Made by a program: the position numbers and the translations under genes. Under the pieces are notes generated by a model. The model searched no databases, had not been told where the DNA came from, and saw only the letters and a list, made by a program, of their open reading frames with translations. Below are positions 44,124 through 52,948 of a stretch of DNA of 64,000 bases, piece after piece. This stretch comes from Pseudobdellovibrionaceae bacterium (GTDB lineage: Bacteria; Bdellovibrionota; Bdellovibrionia; Bdellovibrionales; Bdellovibrionaceae): NCBI GenBank assembly GCA_019637875.1, contig JAHBUW010000001.1:124001-188000 (forward strand). The letters are read 5' to 3'. Position 1 is the stretch's first letter. Every line of letters starts with the position of its first letter.

Positions 44124-44459
44124 ATGAAAACCAAAAGAAAATCGATCCGTGTTCGTTCAGAATCCTCTCTCAATCCTTTGGGAGAGTTTCTGGCGAAATC
44201 CCGGGGAAAAAAAGGGTTAACCCTTGCTGAGGTGGCCGAGGCCATTGGACTGAAAAGCGGTCAATCGGTCTGGGACTGGGAAAATGGCAAAGGATCCGGC
44301 ATTCCGGCCTCGACACTTCTCCGCTTGGTGAAGCTTTATGGTGTGAGCCCTGACGAAGCCTATCGTCTGCTTCTCGATTTTCACCAGACGCGGGTGGAAC
44401 GCAAAATCTCTCAGAAGTTCCAGGCCGCCAAGGCGGAGCTGGCCGGTCGCCGCCGCTAG
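44124..44459 (+). CDS. XRE-family helix-turn-helix regulator
   Basis: 111 residues from ATG 44124 (AGGGGGTG upstream). The N terminus is basic. A HTH_3-type domain follows: GEFLAKSRGKKGLTLAEVAEAIGLKSGQSVWDWENGKGSGIPASTLLRLVKLYGVSPDEA. The tail is a basic helix (RVERKISQKFQAAKAELAG). It presumably binds DNA as a dimer and may regulate itself. No toxin or phage gene lies beside it. Confidence 0.9.
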   Translation: MKTKRKSIRVRSESSLNPLGEFLAKSRGKKGLTLAEVAEAIGLKSGQSVWDWENGKGSGIPASTLLRLVKLYGVSPDEAYRLLLDFHQTRVERKISQKFQAAKAELAGRRR

Positions 44460-44597
44460 GGGAGCCTCCGGGGCCGGTACCCTTTTGAAAAGACATCCCT
44501 CTTGTCTATATTCCCGACGCGCTCACCTCGAAAAATCGACGTGATCTCGAATTTATTCGTTCCCGGCGACCCCCGAGCTTTACCAAACGTTAAAGGG

Positions 44598-44618
44598 GGG
44601 CGCGGTTGTTTCGCGCCC
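44598..44618 (+). repeat. GC-rich hairpin upstream of the 881-aa lipoprotein
   Basis: GGGCGCG (44598-44604) pairs with CGCGCCC (44612-44618) around GTTGTTT. No T-run follows. It lies in the 208-base gap before the lipoprotein start and could be a 5' untranslated structure. Confidence 0.45.
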
Positions 44619-44667
44619 GAAGCCAATGGTACAAACCCGGGGTTTGCACTTCATAAGGGAGGCTTCT

Positions 44668-47313
44668 TTGCGCGCACCGCAACTGATGATGTCCGGCTTG
44701 ATGGTTTTGGCTTTGGCCGCGTGTTCAAACGATAAAGGGGACGGCGACAAAAAAGCTCAACCCCAAACTCCGGAAGAGGCCCTGCAAAGCCTGCCGGAAT
44801 ACCACCGCACCGCTTTTGAAAACTGGAAGAATCAAGTCGCGAAGTCCTGCGGGGCCGCGGACGCCCTCGGTCTTTCGAATGGCGGCGGCTCCATGGAGAT
44901 CGGCATCGACGCGAAAGCGATCCTGGCGCGCAACGCGGGCTCGCTTGCGTTCACCAACGCCGAAGGCACGTTGTTCCTGACCGGCTTCAATAGCCTGAAC
45001 GGGCAAGCGACCACCGAAACGGAAGCCAGCTCGGAAGTCGACGGCGTGTCGACCGTCGTGAAGGGCAGCACCAAACGTTCGGGTTCGTATTGCGAAGTCT
45101 ATATTTACGGTCAAAAAGTTTACGAGACGACCCTGGCCCGCAGCTTTGTCGTGGGCGCCGAGCTTCGCGCCGACAAAAAAACCGCGGCGGTGAACACCCG
45201 CGCGCGCGTCGAGAACGTCGGCTCCATCGGTTCGGCGATCGCGTACGAGACCGGCGTCAGCGAAGCGCTGACCGAAGCGATGAAGCCCACCGCACCCTTG
45301 CGCGACGCTTTTGCTCGCGCCCTCGGTTTGACGGAGGATCTCGGTCCGCGTTTGCTGCAACTGAGTCCCTATCCGCAAGTGACTTTCGCGACCAAACTGC
45401 AAGGTGAGGTCTCGTCGGTGTGGACGCTCGGCGATTCGCGCTCGCTGGTGGCGAGCCGTGCGGTCCTGGGCAGCCTGTTCGCCGGTCAGAACCGCACGGT
45501 TTCGGTGAACTTACTGGTGAAACTTCCCGTCATGAAGTTCGCGGACGTTGAAAACGTCGCGGACAAGTCGAGCTTCAATGCGAACGCGCATCTGCTGCAA
45601 GAACGCAACGGTGCGGGCACGACGCTGCGTCTGGAACAAATGACCCTCGGTGGTCGCAAGGCCTTCAACGCCGAGGAGGCCCACGCCTGCTTGAACGAAC
45701 GTCTGTCGGCGATCTTGGCGCCGCCGCAAGGGAAGAACGAAATTTCGCCCTCGCTGGGTGAAGCCGTCGGCCCTTGCCGTCTGCTGAACGCGGACCTGGA
45801 AGAAACGATGTACACTTCGGGTTTGATGAAGGATCTGCTGGCCACCGTCTATGCGGGCGTGCAGCCTTCGCCGGTCTTCCGTCACAACGGTTGGGAGTCG
45901 GTGCTTTCGCGTCTGGTGAAAGAGAACCTCGATGCGGGTCAAGACCTGGTCCGCGCCCTGGATCCCCAGAACCTCACGCGCGTGATTCCGCTTCTGCAGT
46001 CTTCCACCAGCGTCATTCGTGGCGAGCTGGGTCGCCTGCAAAACGGCGCGGCCTTGAAGACCTCGCTCGACGACATGGCGATCGGCTGGGCCCTCATCGG
46101 CCAGCAGGTCGAAATGAGCCGCATCGGTCACATCATCTATTCGGCGGATATCTCGGCGAATCCGTACCTGGTTTCGACGCAGCGGATGCTGGGTGATTTG
46201 TCGCGCGAACCCTATGCGCGCGACGCCGAGCTGCAGTTCGCGTTGACCATGGCTCCCGAGTACAAGGCGGAAGGCACCCAGGCCCTCGCGCTGGCGAAAG
46301 AACTCGACGAAAAACATTTCGAACGCGAGATCTTCAACCAGGTGATCCAAAAGCGCATCGCGCTGACGGATCTGCAAAGTTATACCCGCGCCCTCAATGT
46401 GGCGAAGACCGAGCTTGCGAAGTATCCGAACCTGGCGCCCCTGAAGTCGCAGTTGGCTTCGTTGACGACGACCTGGTTGAAAAATGGCGCGTTCACCGCG
46501 GGCGAAATCCCGTCGGTATACCAAGCGGTCAGCAACGTGATCGACGCTTTCCCGGCCAGCACGGCCGAAATGCTGAAGAGCTTCGATGCCGGTGGCAGCG
46601 AGGCGCGCTCGGCCTTGGCCTACGCACGCGAGCTGAACGCCGAGTTGAAGGCGCAATCCTTGAAGATCGCCGAAGACGCGAAAGCCGCTGGCCACGCTCA
46701 GTGGGGCGCGGAATTCCTGAACTCGATCCTGCAACGTCGTCCCGCTCCCGCGCAGATCCGCGCGTGGTCGTCGATGTGGTCGAGCATCAACGCGTTCGTC
46801 GCGCGCGAGACCCAGCGTCTGGCGGGCGAATCGGCGATCGGTGCCGAGTGGCGCCGTAAAGCGATCATCGAGCGCGCGATCAAGGAAACTTGGACCGAAC
46901 TTGAATTCAACGGCTTGGAAGCGATCGCTCAGGTCGCGATCTATAAAACGATGTGCGAACGTCATAAAGACGTCGCGTCGCAAGTGGACTGCGCGGGCGG
47001 ATCGCTCTTCAGCAAAGAGTCGAAGAAATTCTTCGATCCCGCCTTCCAGAACCGCTACACCGGATTGGCGGCGGATCTGCGCGGCGCGATTTCGCAGATG
47101 TCGGATTTCAAATGGGTGTCGATCAAAGGCGAACTGCTGCGCGAATTCTTCGGCAGCTTCGAGCCGATGTGGTCGCGTTGCGATAATGCGGCTTTCGCGC
47201 AGCGCTCGACCGAGTTGAAACTGACGCTCAATCAGGCTTTGTCGGAAACCGATAGTTTCCGCCGCTTCGATCACGAGCGCCGTATTCGTGAACTGGTTCG
47301 CAATTGCAACTGA
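44668..47313 (+). CDS. Large lipoprotein of unknown function (881 aa)
   Basis: TTG 44668 is preceded by GGGAGGCTTCT, which decides the start. The signal peptide (MMSGLMVLALAACS) has the lipobox LAAC. The mature protein is long, mostly helical and Ala/Leu/Gln-rich, with scattered Cys (for example KSCGAAD, NERLSAILAPP, GPCRLLN and, late, ERHKDVASQVDCAGG). No named family recognised. The stop overlaps the start of the APH-type kinase gene (ten bases), so the pair is probably one operon. It could be a periplasmic scaffold; this is speculation. Confidence 0.8.
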   Translation: MRAPQLMMSGLMVLALAACSNDKGDGDKKAQPQTPEEALQSLPEYHRTAFENWKNQVAKSCGAADALGLSNGGGSMEIGIDAKAILARNAGSLAFTNAEGTLFLTGFNSLNGQATTETEASSEVDGVSTVVKGSTKRSGSYCEVYIYGQKVYETTLARSFVVGAELRADKKTAAVNTRARVENVGSIGSAIAYETGVSEALTEAMKPTAPLRDAFARALGLTEDLGPRLLQLSPYPQVTFATKLQGEVSSVWTLGDSRSLVASRAVLGSLFAGQNRTVSVNLLVKLPVMKFADVENVADKSSFNANAHLLQERNGAGTTLRLEQMTLGGRKAFNAEEAHACLNERLSAILAPPQGKNEISPSLGEAVGPCRLLNADLEETMYTSGLMKDLLATVYAGVQPSPVFRHNGWESVLSRLVKENLDAGQDLVRALDPQNLTRVIPLLQSSTSVIRGELGRLQNGAALKTSLDDMAIGWALIGQQVEMSRIGHIIYSADISANPYLVSTQRMLGDLSREPYARDAELQFALTMAPEYKAEGTQALALAKELDEKHFEREIFNQVIQKRIALTDLQSYTRALNVAKTELAKYPNLAPLKSQLASLTTTWLKNGAFTAGEIPSVYQAVSNVIDAFPASTAEMLKSFDAGGSEARSALAYARELNAELKAQSLKIAEDAKAAGHAQWGAEFLNSILQRRPAPAQIRAWSSMWSSINAFVARETQRLAGESAIGAEWRRKAIIERAIKETWTELEFNGLEAIAQVAIYKTMCERHKDVASQVDCAGGSLFSKESKKFFDPAFQNRYTGLAADLRGAISQMSDFKWVSIKGELLREFFGSFEPMWSRCDNAAFAQRSTELKLTLNQALSETDSFRRFDHERRIRELVRNCN

Positions 47314-48182
47314 TCGCCTCGGCGCTCGCGCAACCGACCTGGGTCCGCAACGTTCGTGACGTCGCGGGCCGCGGGACCGAAGCTTGGTTCGCCTCTTTAC
47401 CGAATTTGCTGGAAGCCCTCCGTGAAAACTGGGGGCTTTCGTCTTTGGCGGTCCGTCCGGGCCTGACTTACGGTTTGATTTTGTACGCCGAGCATCGTGG
47501 TCGCCCGGCCATCCTGAAGATTTTCGCGCCGGGAATGCCCTTTGCGGCCGAAGTCGCCTGGTACCGGGCGCAAGCGGCGGGCGTCCCCGAGGTCTGGGGC
47601 GTGGATGAAGCCCGCGGAGCGATTCTTCTAGAGTGCGTGCGACCGGGAACGGAAGTCGCCGAACTTGCGGACGATGTCGCGAACTTCACCATGGCGGCGG
47701 CGATTCGCGCGCTGGGCCAGGCACGTGAGTCGGACTTTCCTTTCAAACCCGTAACTGAACTCGCTTCGGCCCTCAATACGTTGGACGGGCGCGTGCCCGA
47801 AACGTTGCTGACCCGTGCGTGTGAAATTTTCCGCGGCCGTGGCGAGGGCGATCACGTTCTGCACGGGGACCTTCATCATCACAACGTCCTTCTTGCGAGT
47901 GAGGGTTCATTCCGCGTGATCGACCCCCATGGTTACCGTGGACCGCGCGCATTCGAGGTCGGATGTCTGTTCCACAACCCCGTGGGCTGGCGACCGGCGA
48001 ACTTGTCTTCGGCGCTTGCCCGGCGGGTCGACATCATGACGTCGGAGCTGCCGTTCACACGTGACGAAATCCTGGATTGGGCCTTCGCCTACACGCTGAT
48101 GTCCGTGGCTTGGAGTGCCGAGGACGGTCGCGAAATTCCCCCGTGGGACTTCGAGGTCGCACGGCTTCTGGATCGGCTTTAA
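47304..48182 (+). CDS. APH-family phosphotransferase (aminoglycoside/hydroxyurea kinase-like)
   Basis: 292 residues from TTG 47304. The fold is of the APH(6)/hydroxyurea kinase group: LAVRPGLTYGLILYAEHRGRPAILKIF (ATP-binding lysine) and GAILLECVRPG. The catalytic loop is VLHGDLHHHNVLL (Asp, Asn), then VIDPHGYRGPRAFEVG (DFG-like position). Many members phosphorylate streptomycin, but chromosomal relatives often have other substrates. Context (co-translation with a lipoprotein) does not indicate drug resistance. Confidence 0.9.
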   Translation: MQLIASALAQPTWVRNVRDVAGRGTEAWFASLPNLLEALRENWGLSSLAVRPGLTYGLILYAEHRGRPAILKIFAPGMPFAAEVAWYRAQAAGVPEVWGVDEARGAILLECVRPGTEVAELADDVANFTMAAAIRALGQARESDFPFKPVTELASALNTLDGRVPETLLTRACEIFRGRGEGDHVLHGDLHHHNVLLASEGSFRVIDPHGYRGPRAFEVGCLFHNPVGWRPANLSSALARRVDIMTSELPFTRDEILDWAFAYTLMSVAWSAEDGREIPPWDFEVARLLDRL

Positions 48183-48234
48183 TTCGCCCGCATCCGGACT
48201 TGCCGTGAGCGGAGGCGAAGCGTAGACCCATCCC

Positions 48235-49362
48235 ATGAAAGTGCGGGACGCAAGACGGCTTTGGATCGATGCGCAGAAACTGAACGTGCCGTCGCCCTTC
48301 GGGGAGGGCTCGGCGGCCGTCGCCAAGGCCATCCGCCATCTTGGCTTCGTCCAGATCGACACCATCAACGTGATCGAGCGCTGTCACCATCACGTTCTGT
48401 ACAGTCGCATTCCCGGTTACCAGCGCTTGGATCTACGGGCCGCGCAGTCGCGTGAAAAAACCGTCTTCGAATATTTCACCCACGCCCTGGGTTATCTGCC
48501 GACCGAAAACTTTCGTTACTTCATGCCCGCGATGAAACGTACGAAGCTGACGCCGTCCCGCTACTTCGCGAAAGTGAAGGGCTCGGCCGAGTACCGTAAA
48601 GTCCACTGCTTGATCAAAGAAACCGGCGCGACTTCCATTCGGGATATTGATGACGATATCCTGCTGGAAAAGGCGCATCCGTGGGGCAGCCGGAAGCCGT
48701 CCAAAAAGGCGTTGGAGTGGGGCTTTTACGCCGGCGAGTTCACGGTCAGCGAGCGGATCGGCATGCTCAAGCGTTACGAATTGACGGACCGTCATTTCGG
48801 TTGGGAACGACGGCCCGACTCGGCGACCGAAACGGAAGTCGCCAATTACCGGATCGATCGCGCGCTCACCGCGCAGGGCTTCGTGAGCCTGGATTCGATT
48901 TGTTATATGCGGGCGAAAGCGAAACCCGATGTCGCCAAGGAACTGGCGAAACGGGTCGCACGCAAAGAGCTGGTCCCCATCAAAATCGATGGCGTCGTGA
49001 AACCCGAATTTTTCGTTCGCCCGGCGGATCTTGAGCGCAAAATCACCGAGCCGCATCTGGTGCACTTGCTTTCGCCTTACGATCCCTTGATCGTTCCGCG
49101 CAAACGCCTGCACGCCATTTTCGATTACGAACACATTTTTGAGGCCTACGTGACCGAGGCGAAACGCAAATTCGGTTATTTCGGTCTGCCCGTCCTAGCC
49201 GACGATCAAATCGTGGCCGTGATCGACCTCAAAGCGGACCGCGTGCTCGGTGAACTGAAAATCCAGCAGTGGACGTGGCTTAAAAAATTCAAATCGGCTT
49301 CGATGAAAAAACGCATCGAAGAGGCGCTCGATCCGTTCGCGAAATTTCAGTTCGGCGACTGA
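48235..49362 (+). CDS. YcaQ/AlkZ-like DNA glycosylase (HTH_42)
   Basis: 375 residues. The QxD catalytic motif characteristic of AlkZ/YcaQ glycosylases, which unhook interstrand cross-links and remove alkylated bases, is present near the N terminus: IRHLGFVQIDTINVIERCHHH. Other conserved parts are FEYFTHALGYLP, and the winged-helix tandem repeats with LALT-like RIDRALTAQGFVSLDSICYM. The end, TEAKRKFGYFGLPVLADDQIVAVIDLKADR, fits the family C terminus. The stop overlaps the convergent hybrid kinase by 16 bases. Together with the AlkC-like gene, this suggests good defence against DNA alkylation. Confidence 0.92.
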   Translation: MKVRDARRLWIDAQKLNVPSPFGEGSAAVAKAIRHLGFVQIDTINVIERCHHHVLYSRIPGYQRLDLRAAQSREKTVFEYFTHALGYLPTENFRYFMPAMKRTKLTPSRYFAKVKGSAEYRKVHCLIKETGATSIRDIDDDILLEKAHPWGSRKPSKKALEWGFYAGEFTVSERIGMLKRYELTDRHFGWERRPDSATETEVANYRIDRALTAQGFVSLDSICYMRAKAKPDVAKELAKRVARKELVPIKIDGVVKPEFFVRPADLERKITEPHLVHLLSPYDPLIVPRKRLHAIFDYEHIFEAYVTEAKRKFGYFGLPVLADDQIVAVIDLKADRVLGELKIQQWTWLKKFKSASMKKRIEEALDPFAKFQFGD

Positions 49363-51353
49363 TCGTCGCGCAGGGCGGGGGGCGGCAAAAGCCGCGCGAT
49401 CGTCCGCAAGAGGTGCGGGGGATCGATCGGCTTCGTGATGATGGCGTTGCAGCCGGCGTCCAGGCAGCGGGCCTCGTCACCTTTCATCGCGTTGGCGGTG
49501 AAGGCGACGATGGGGCGATCAAAACCGCGTCGGCGCAGCTCCCGGGTCGCGTCGAAGCCGTTCATCACCGGCATCTGCATGTCCATCAGAATCAGGTCGA
49601 CCTCGCGGCTCATGGCGGCCGCCACTCCGTCGCGGCCGTCGTTCGCGGTCGTGACTTCGACGCCTTCCTTCACCAAGAAAAGCTGGATGATCATCTGATT
49701 GTCGGGAGCATCGTCGACGACCAGCACGCGGCGTCCGCGCAGACGCTCGAAGTGGTCGGGACCCGATGCGGGCGGGGGCGACACCGTTTCGCCCGTGGGA
49801 TGAAGGTGAACGTACAGCGCGAAGGTCGAGCCGAAACCGGGTCGGCTATCCTTGAGATGAACGTCGCCGCCCAGCTCGCGCGCGATGCCGAGCGAAAGGG
49901 CGAGGCCCAAACCGGCGCCTTCCTGACCGGGCATACGTTCGCCCGCGTGCTGGAAGCGTTGGAAAAGACGATCTTGAAATTCCGGGGCGATCCCAACGCC
50001 CGTATCCTGAACTTCGAAATGTAAACTTCCCTGCGCGACCCAGTAGCGAATCGTGACCTTGCCGTTTTCGGTGAATTTGAGGGCGTTGTTGATCAGGTTC
50101 ACCAAAATCTGCAGCAACCGATCGCGGTCGGTCGCGATCGTGCGGGGAATTTCGCCGGTCTGTTGGAATTGAAGTTCGGTTTGACGACTTTCGGCTTTCA
50201 AAATCATCAGTCGCTGGATTTCGTCGACGAGCTCTTGAAAGTCGAAGCTCGTGATTCGGATATCGAGGTGGCCCGCTTCGACTTTCGAGATGTCCAGAAT
50301 GTCGTTCACGATACGGTGAAGGGTTTTACCCGTGTGATCGACGGTTTCGAGGTATTTGCGCCGATCGGTTTCGTTGAGCTTAGGGTCTTTGAGCAGCTCG
50401 ACGTAACCCATGATGACGCCCAAGGGAGTGCGCAATTCATGACTGACGTTCGCAAGGAATTTCGATTTCGTCTCGCTGGCCATTTCGGCTTCACGGCGTT
50501 GACCGATGTTGCGTTGGAGGTCGGCCGTCATGCGGTTCAGCGCCGCGGCCAGTTGCCCGAGCTCGTCTTGCGCGCGGACGGGCACGGTCCGCGAAAAATC
50601 CCCACGGCCAACGGCCTGCGCGGCTTCGGTCAGATCGACCAGCGAGCGGTTCAGGTTGCGACTGAAAGAGAAGGTCAGGATCAAACCCGTGCTTTCCACG
50701 GTCAGGACGGCGGCCAGCAGGATCAAAAAAAGAAGGTTTTCCAGCCAGCGCGAACCTTCACCGAGGGTTTTTGAGAATTCGATTTCGAGTTTAGTGAGTT
50801 CGACGTTGATGACCCCGATCCGGGCGAGCGCGGCGCTCAGGCGGTGTGGGTCGTCCGTGGATTCGACGGCTTGCCGCAGCTCTTCGGCGGCGACGATCAG
50901 CTCCTGCACGAGATCGTCGCCGGCCGTCCAGACTTCGACCGCGCGCGAGATGTAGCTGACGTTATGAAAACGCGTCAGCAGGTTGATGACTTTGTCGATG
51001 TCGTGCGGGTGGATGCCGCCTTGGACGAAGCCGTCGAACATGCGCTGACGGTCGGGACGGGGATTTTGCAACTCCATCCTTGCTTGGTGATCGCCCATCG
51101 GGACCGCGAGATTGTCCCGAAATTCCTGATAGTACTTGGGGTCCTGGGTCAACGCGTACTGGTGCAGCGAATGGATCGCGTTCTTTTGCGCCTTGGACCA
51201 AAGGGCCTCGCCTTCGACGAAGGCGCGCACGGCCGAAAGCGTGTTCATCGCGAAGTTCAAAGCCATAAGCTCTAACAGAATCAAAAGGGCCATGACGCCG
51301 AAAACGGCGTACAGCTTCTTTGAGACCGAGAGATTGCGCCACGACTTGAGCAT
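49347..51353 (-). CDS. Membrane hybrid sensor histidine kinase (HAMP-HisKA-HATPase-REC)
   Basis: About 668 residues from ATG 51353; a GTG at 51365 adds four residues. Two membrane segments (about 14-34 and 206-230) enclose a periplasmic sensor of helical character. A HAMP domain follows, then HisKA with His305 (KFLANVSHELRTP). The ATPase has LVNLINNALKFT, DTGVGIAPEF and GAGLGLALS. The receiver has VLVVDDAPDNQ, a phosphoacceptor Asp in LILMDMQMPVMNG, and TKPIDP. It detects an envelope signal and relays phosphate. It lies convergent to YcaQ and divergent from the glutathione transferase at 51403. Confidence 0.96.
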   Translation of the reverse strand: MLKSWRNLSVSKKLYAVFGVMALLILLELMALNFAMNTLSAVRAFVEGEALWSKAQKNAIHSLHQYALTQDPKYYQEFRDNLAVPMGDHQARMELQNPRPDRQRMFDGFVQGGIHPHDIDKVINLLTRFHNVSYISRAVEVWTAGDDLVQELIVAAEELRQAVESTDDPHRLSAALARIGVINVELTKLEIEFSKTLGEGSRWLENLLFLILLAAVLTVESTGLILTFSFSRNLNRSLVDLTEAAQAVGRGDFSRTVPVRAQDELGQLAAALNRMTADLQRNIGQRREAEMASETKSKFLANVSHELRTPLGVIMGYVELLKDPKLNETDRRKYLETVDHTGKTLHRIVNDILDISKVEAGHLDIRITSFDFQELVDEIQRLMILKAESRQTELQFQQTGEIPRTIATDRDRLLQILVNLINNALKFTENGKVTIRYWVAQGSLHFEVQDTGVGIAPEFQDRLFQRFQHAGERMPGQEGAGLGLALSLGIARELGGDVHLKDSRPGFGSTFALYVHLHPTGETVSPPPASGPDHFERLRGRRVLVVDDAPDNQMIIQLFLVKEGVEVTTANDGRDGVAAAMSREVDLILMDMQMPVMNGFDATRELRRRGFDRPIVAFTANAMKGDEARCLDAGCNAIITKPIDPPHLLRTIARLLPPPALRDDQSPN

Positions 51354-51402
51354 TCCGCATTTCACCTTGCATGAAGGCGCCCGGCAACTTCATATTGTTC
51401 CC

Positions 51403-52080
51403 ATGATCCGCTTGCACCATCTGAACAATTCCCGATCTCAGCGCGTTCTTTGGCTTTTGGAAGAGCTGGATCTTCCCTACGAGATCGTTTTCTATGAGCG
51501 TCATCCGCGTACGATGCTGGCGCCGGCGGAACTGAAGCGGATCCACCCCCTGGGGAAATCGCCCGTACTGGAAGACGAAGGCGTCATCGTGGCCGAGTCC
51601 GGCGCGATTCTCGAGTATCTGCTGGAAACCTATGGCCAAGGGCGTTTCCGGCCGGCCGTGGGGAGCGCGGATCGTCGTCGCTTCACTTACTTCATGCATT
51701 ACGCTGAAGGATCCTTAATGTCGCCACTCCTGTTGGCTTTGATCTTCGGGAAGATGCCGAAAGAGCCGATGCCGTTTTTCGTGCGGCCGATCGTGAGGCA
51801 ACTCAGTCAGAAGGTCTTCAGTTTTTTGATCACGCCGCAGATCAAAGCGCATGCCGAGTATCTTGAGAGCGAGCTTGAAGGACGTGATTGGTTCGCCGGC
51901 GAATTTTCGGCCGCCGATATCCAGATGAGTTTCCCGGTGCAGGCTCTGCTCGCGCGCGGCAATATCAAATCCGTGTGCCCGCGGTTGGTCGATTTCGTTC
52001 GCCGATTTGAAGCGCGTCCCGCGTACCAGCGCGCGCTCGCGAAAGGCGGAACCTTCGAGATTCCTGGAGATGAACGATGA
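51403..52080 (+). CDS. Glutathione S-transferase family protein
   Basis: 225 residues from ATG 51403. The thioredoxin-like half shows LHHLNNSRSQRVLWLLEELDLPYE (Ser of the active site and glutathione site), HPLGKSPVLEDEGVIVAESGAILEYL (the cis-Pro and ES motifs of the G site). The helical half follows with FAGEFSAADIQMSFPVQALL. Many members detoxify electrophiles with glutathione. The stop overlaps the EcsC gene (ATGA), so the two are coupled. A longer ORF upstream is only the antisense of the kinase. Confidence 0.94.
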   Translation: MIRLHHLNNSRSQRVLWLLEELDLPYEIVFYERHPRTMLAPAELKRIHPLGKSPVLEDEGVIVAESGAILEYLLETYGQGRFRPAVGSADRRRFTYFMHYAEGSLMSPLLLALIFGKMPKEPMPFFVRPIVRQLSQKVFSFLITPQIKAHAEYLESELEGRDWFAGEFSAADIQMSFPVQALLARGNIKSVCPRLVDFVRRFEARPAYQRALAKGGTFEIPGDER

Positions 52081-52925
52081 TCGAACCCGCCCTGAGCGCC
52101 ATCGAATCGAAAACTTTGGACGAGGCCGCCGTTTTCTTTCAGGATCCGGGACTCGTGATTCAGGGGCTGAACTTCATCGGACATCCGATCGAGGCTCTGC
52201 AAAAGAAGCTGCCGCCGAAGGCGCAAGGGATGATTCAGAAGGCGAGCGAGGCGGCGATCCGTAAGGCGCTCGGCGTGGCGCTGACGACCCTTCCGAAAGA
52301 GACGGGACCGCTGACCACGGAGCGTGCGCGAACTTCGGATTGGCTGCATCGCGGTCTTGCCACGGTGACCGGCGCGGCGGGCGGAGCGTTCGGGCTGGCC
52401 GCGATTCCGGTGGAGCTGCCGATGACGACGGTTCTTCTTTTACGTGGCATCGCCGATCAAGCTCGGTTGGCGGGATTGGACCTCCGCGATCCGGAAATTC
52501 AACTCGAGTGCATCATGGTCTTCGCGATGGGTTCGCCCAGCGAAAAAGACGATGCCTTGAACTCTTCCTACTTCGCCAGTCGCTTGGCATTTTCGCAGTT
52601 GATTCAGCAAGCGGGCGCGGCGGCCGTGGGGCTTTCGGCGAAGGATCTGCTCACGGCCTTGGACAAAGGCTCCATGCCGGTCTTGGTGCGTTTGATCGCC
52701 AAGGTCGCCGAAACGTTCCAGATTCGCATTACGCAAAAGGCCGTCAGCGAGGCGATACCGGTCATCGGCGCGGTCGGCGGCGGCGCCCTGAACTACGCGT
52801 TCGCGCAGTATTTCGTCACGGCCGGAAAATTCCATTTCGCCATCCGCGCGATGGAAAAGAAGTACGGCACCCAGGCGGTGCAGGACGAGCTGCGTTTGCG
52901 GATGTCCCGGAGGGTGTCGGCATGA
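52077..52925 (+). CDS. EcsC family protein
   Basis: 282 residues of the EcsC family: TGAAGGAFGLAAIPVELPMTTVLLLRGIADQARLAGLDL with hydrophobic helices, then SYFASRLAFSQL and IPVIGAVGGGALNYAFAQYFV. EcsC in Bacillus is linked to a membrane transport or competence phenotype; stand-alone homologs are of unknown function. Coupled to the glutathione transferase by ATGA at 52077-52080. It probably associates with the membrane. Confidence 0.9.
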   Translation: MIEPALSAIESKTLDEAAVFFQDPGLVIQGLNFIGHPIEALQKKLPPKAQGMIQKASEAAIRKALGVALTTLPKETGPLTTERARTSDWLHRGLATVTGAAGGAFGLAAIPVELPMTTVLLLRGIADQARLAGLDLRDPEIQLECIMVFAMGSPSEKDDALNSSYFASRLAFSQLIQQAGAAAVGLSAKDLLTALDKGSMPVLVRLIAKVAETFQIRITQKAVSEAIPVIGAVGGGALNYAFAQYFVTAGKFHFAIRAMEKKYGTQAVQDELRLRMSRRVSA

Positions 52926-52948
52926 CGAAACCCGTACTGGCGGCAACG

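Noticed and set aside
45511-47274. 587-residue minus-strand frame opposite the 881-aa lipoprotein
   Set aside because: Composition is typical of antisense translation (Arg, Gln and Leu rich) and the plus-strand gene has a ribosome site, a signal peptide and a lipobox.
47304-48182. Dedicated streptomycin or hydroxyurea resistance gene
   Set aside because: The fold fits APH(6)-type kinases, but it is chromosomal, coupled to a lipoprotein and not next to any mobile element, so resistance is not supported.
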